A stretch of 7,331 nucleotides of DNA from JAFGCY01 sp964609245 (GTDB lineage: Bacteria; 4484-113; JAFGCY01): positions 1-7,331 of the forward strand of contig CAZSSB010000079.1 in NCBI GenBank assembly GCA_964609245.1, given 5' to 3'. The notes below the pieces were generated by a model. It saw only the letters and a program-made list of their open reading frames with translations. It was not told the origin of the DNA and made no database searches. Both the position numbers and the translations under genes were made by a program. Of this stretch, positions 5,216 through 7,331 are shown one piece after another (position 1 is the first letter of the stretch; every line of letters starts with the position of its first letter).

Positions 5216-6388
5216 CTACTCCTCACGCTCGACCACGCCAAAGAACCCCGGACTGATCTCCACAGTGTCGACTTCTTCCTCTTCCTCGACCCGCTCCAGG
5301 ATCTGCACCTGCGTCTGGCTGCGGTAGAACTCGCCCGTGGCCTCGTTCTTGCGGATGAAGTGCACGAAGACCAACTGGCCGACGCTGAACTCCCGGACGT
5401 AGCTGTCATAGTCGTAGTCGAACTTGATGAACCGGTCGTCGAGTTGAACGATCGTGTCCCCGGCCTCAAGCCCCGCGATATCCGCCGGGCTGCCGGGCTC
5501 GACCCAGGAGACCCAGTAGCCGTAGTCCACTTCCTCGGCCTCGCCGTCGCCGTCCCAGTCGAAGTTACGCGGGGCGCCGCCCCAGTCGATGATGCCCATC
5601 ACCAGGCGCTGGGCCTCGACGCCGAACCAGGTCTCCGTCACTTCACCGGCGATCAGCTTGTCGGCGATCGAACTGATCTCGTTGATCGGCACGCCCAGGT
5701 TGATCTGGGTCGCCACCGCGCGCCGCACCATTCCGATCACCTTGCCGCCGATGTCGACCAGCGGCGCGCCGGTAAAGGACAGCTCGTAACTGGCGTCGAA
5801 CTGCAGGAACTTGTCAGTCGGCTCGTCCGTATGGGGGATCTTCTTGCGGATCGCGCTGATGATGCCGGCCGTCGCGAACGTATCGACGCTGTTGAGCGCC
5901 TTGCCGACGATCGCGATCGGCTGACCCAGCTTGAGGCGGTCGCTGTCGCCGAACGGCGGGCTGATCGGTTCGAGGTCCGGACCCCAATCGACCTTCAGCA
6001 CGGCGACGTCGAAGTCGTCGTCCTCGCCAACCAGTTCGGCCGCAAACGAGCGGCCGTCGTCGAGGATCACCCGAATGTGCTCGGCGTGGCTCATCAGGAA
6101 GCTGGTGGTGATCACGTACTGCGGGTCCTTGTAGATGAAGCCGGTCCCCCACAGTCCGTAGAGCGGCCGCGCGCCACGCATGTACTGCCAGTACTCGTAG
6201 CCGTCCTCCAGCCGCGGCTCGTCGAAGCGTGTCTCCACGGCCACCACCGAGGGACGCACCAGCTGCGTGGCTCCCGCCACGGCCAGTTCCGGCTGGTACT
6301 CCAGGTCGTCCTGCGCGAACGCGGCCGACGCGGCGAGCACTGCCAGCACGCTAACCCCCACCAGCCACCGTGTCCATTTAACGCTCAT
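5216..6388 (-). CDS. Secreted HtrA/Deg-like pseudoprotease with PDZ domain and EF-hand-like loop (protein B)
   Basis: This 390-residue product starts 19 bases after proS. The signal peptide ends at about Ala25 (AASAAFA-Q). The Deg core is easy to align. YVITTSFLMSHAEHI (91-105) matches the TNNHVV region but has Phe97 in place of the catalytic His. DFDVAVLKV (125-133) keeps Asp127. FDASYELSFTGAPLVD (197-212) has Thr206 in place of Ser and lacks the NPGNSGG oxyanion loop. Proteolysis is therefore very unlikely. AGIISAIR (174-181) is kept and is shared with protein C. Before the PDZ core (about 290-365; VEPGSPADIAGLEAGDTIVQLDD) sits DWDGDGEAEEVD (277-288), which fits a calcium-binding EF-hand loop (Asp at 1, 3, 5 and 12, Gly at 6). 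The tail holds a run of five Glu (368-372). Likely a non-catalytic partner of protein A; this is inference. Confidence 0.86.
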   Translation of the reverse strand: MSVKWTRWLVGVSVLAVLAASAAFAQDDLEYQPELAVAGATQLVRPSVVAVETRFDEPRLEDGYEYWQYMRGARPLYGLWGTGFIYKDPQYVITTSFLMSHAEHIRVILDDGRSFAAELVGEDDDFDVAVLKVDWGPDLEPISPPFGDSDRLKLGQPIAIVGKALNSVDTFATAGIISAIRKKIPHTDEPTDKFLQFDASYELSFTGAPLVDIGGKVIGMVRRAVATQINLGVPINEISSIADKLIAGEVTETWFGVEAQRLVMGIIDWGGAPRNFDWDGDGEAEEVDYGYWVSWVEPGSPADIAGLEAGDTIVQLDDRFIKFDYDYDSYVREFSVGQLVFVHFIRKNEATGEFYRSQTQVQILERVEEEEEVDTVEISPGFFGVVEREE

Positions 6389-6394
6389 CGGTCA

Positions 6395-6401
6395 TCCTCC
6401 C
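6395..6401 (-). promoter_or_regulatory. Strong ribosome binding site of HtrA-like B
   Basis: GGGAGGA on the minus strand lies 6 bases before ATG 6388, in the 19-base gap after the proS stop. It supports this start over the out-of-frame ATG at 6393-6395. Confidence 0.78.
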
Positions 6402-6407
6402 AACCAG

Positions 6408-7331
6408 CTAGTACGACGCGGCAAAGTACGCCCGGTACTTCGCCGGTCCACCTGAAAACAGACATTTTACATTATGTTCGGGCGGCTCGGGCAGCAGCAC
6501 TCGCGTCGTCGCGCTGGTCTCGTCCTTGACGCGCTCCTCGGTTTCCGCGGTGCCGTCCCAGGCGGCCAGCACGAAGCCCCGGCCGTCGGCGATCACGCCC
6601 TTGAATTCCTCGTAGGAATCCACCTCAGTGATTCTTCCCATCATCTCGTCGCGGCTGCGCGTATAGAGCGCCGCCTGGAGGTCCTGCAACCTAGTGCGGA
6701 CAGACTCGCCATCCAGCGCAAAGGTTGCATAGTCCACACTCAATTTGTCCTTGGTTCCGCTGAGCCGGTCGGCGACCACGCAGACCCCCTCACCGATGTC
6801 GCGCGGCCCCACCTCGATGCGCAGGGGCACGCCCCGCAGCTCCCAGTCGGCGAACTTGTAGCCCGGCCTGAGACCCTCGCGCTCGTCGACCTTGACGCTG
6901 AGTCGCGCGCCGCCGTACTCCAGCTCGCGCAGGCGGGCCGCCAGTCCCTGGCATTTCTCCAGCACCTCCGCGCGGTCCTCGTCCTTGACGATCGGCACGA
7001 TCACCACGTGGGTCGGCGCCACCAGCGGCGGCAGGATCAGGCCCTTGTCATCGCCGTGGGCCATCAGCATTCCGCCCATCACGCGGTGGCTGACGCCCCA
7101 GCTGGTGGTCCAGACGTGCTGCTCGGTGTTGTCCTCGTCGAGGAACACGATGTCGTAGGCCCTGGCGAAGTTCTGGCCCAGGAAGTGGCTGGTGCCGCTC
7201 TGCAGCGCCTTGCCGTCGGGCATCATCGCCTCGATCCCGTAGGTCTCCACGGCGCCCGCGAACTTCTCGCTGTCGCTCTTGATCCCGGCCAGCACGTGCA
7301 TCGCCAGGTCGTCGCAGGCCAGCTGGCGGTA
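6408..7331 (-). CDS. proS: Prolyl-tRNA synthetase, class-3 (archaeal/eukaryote-like) type, C-terminal part (starts beyond right edge)
   Basis: This cytoplasmic class II synthetase charges tRNA-Pro with proline. The frame is open to the right edge; 307 residues are visible out of roughly 470-490 expected, so class II motifs 1 and 2 are missing. Numbering from the edge, KFAGAVETYGIEAMMPDGKA (23-42) and GTSHFLGQNF (46-55) belong to the catalytic core, as do VWTTSWGVS (73-81) and the motif 3 region HGDDKGLILPP (92-102). The anticodon-binding domain follows (about 105-215), then the C-terminal domain with the typical WDGTAETEE and a terminal YFAASY; a C-terminal Tyr is characteristic of this class. 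That last domain binds zinc through four cysteines in some relatives; here only one Cys is seen, in VKCLFSGGPA, so the metal site is probably absent. The stop is 19 bases before HtrA-like B, implying co-transcription. The promoter lies outside the window. Confidence 0.96.
   Translation of the reverse strand, partial: YRQLACDDLAMHVLAGIKSDSEKFAGAVETYGIEAMMPDGKALQSGTSHFLGQNFARAYDIVFLDEDNTEQHVWTTSWGVSHRVMGGMLMAHGDDKGLILPPLVAPTHVVIVPIVKDEDRAEVLEKCQGLAARLRELEYGGARLSVKVDEREGLRPGYKFADWELRGVPLRIEVGPRDIGEGVCVVADRLSGTKDKLSVDYATFALDGESVRTRLQDLQAALYTRSRDEMMGRITEVDSYEEFKGVIADGRGFVLAAWDGTAETEERVKDETSATTRVLLPEPPEHNVKCLFSGGPAKYRAYFAASY

Noticed and set aside
4421..6529. Very long plus-strand open frame (702 codons) opposite proteins A and B
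   Set aside because: It is antisense to two genes with clear signal peptides and Deg motifs. Its His/Arg/Ala/Val/Asp-rich composition is typical of a GC-rich shadow frame, and it matches no family I know.

Overview
The window is a GC-rich bacterial stretch. From left to right it holds a lipoprotein gene running off the left edge (minus strand), a 384-base non-coding region full of hairpins, a plus-strand pair pyrE–MFS transporter, a short convergent gap, and a minus-strand set of four closely spaced genes: the 3' part of a class-3 prolyl-tRNA synthetase (proS, entering from the right edge), then three consecutive secreted HtrA/Deg-like proteins. The organism cannot be named. High GC, lipobox and Sec signals, the short archaeal/eukaryote-type ProRS and the paired palindromes bounded by GTAG/CTAC suggest an uncultured or little-studied environmental lineage; Armatimonadota- or Planctomycetota-like groups are only a guess. 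There is no sign of phage, plasmid, CRISPR or RNA genes.

The main point of interest is the proS-linked cluster (called B, A and C here, in the order B–A–C of transcription). All three proteins have a signal peptide, a trypsin-like Deg core and a C-terminal PDZ-like region, and are 389–414 residues long. A has an intact His82/Asp112/Ser229 triad. B aligns clearly at all three sites but carries Phe at the His position and Thr at the Ser position, keeping only the Asp. C has lost all three (Glu, Gly, Gln). The unit therefore encodes one apparently active envelope protease and two secreted pseudoproteases, with 19-, 27- and 24-base gaps that suggest one transcript. B and C have strong Shine-Dalgarno sequences while A has none visible, so the pseudoproteases may be made in excess. 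A reasonable inference is a Deg-type envelope quality-control or signalling complex with regulatory or scaffold subunits; nothing in the sequence gives its substrate.

The second point is the region at 212–595. It holds three consecutive units of one architecture: GTAG, hairpin, linker, hairpin, CTAC. This is the layout of inverted REP pairs (BIME/REPIN) mobilised by RAYT transposases. The six stems differ in sequence but all pair, so the fold and the ends are kept while the sequence varies. Both genes flanking the region lack a Shine-Dalgarno sequence and have a TANNNT box 6–8 bases before the start codon, as in leaderless transcription.

pyrE (orotate phosphoribosyltransferase) and the MFS gene are fused end to start (TGA directly followed by ATG), so they are probably translationally coupled. 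The MFS product looks like a DHA2/EmrB-type exporter with a degenerate first motif A.
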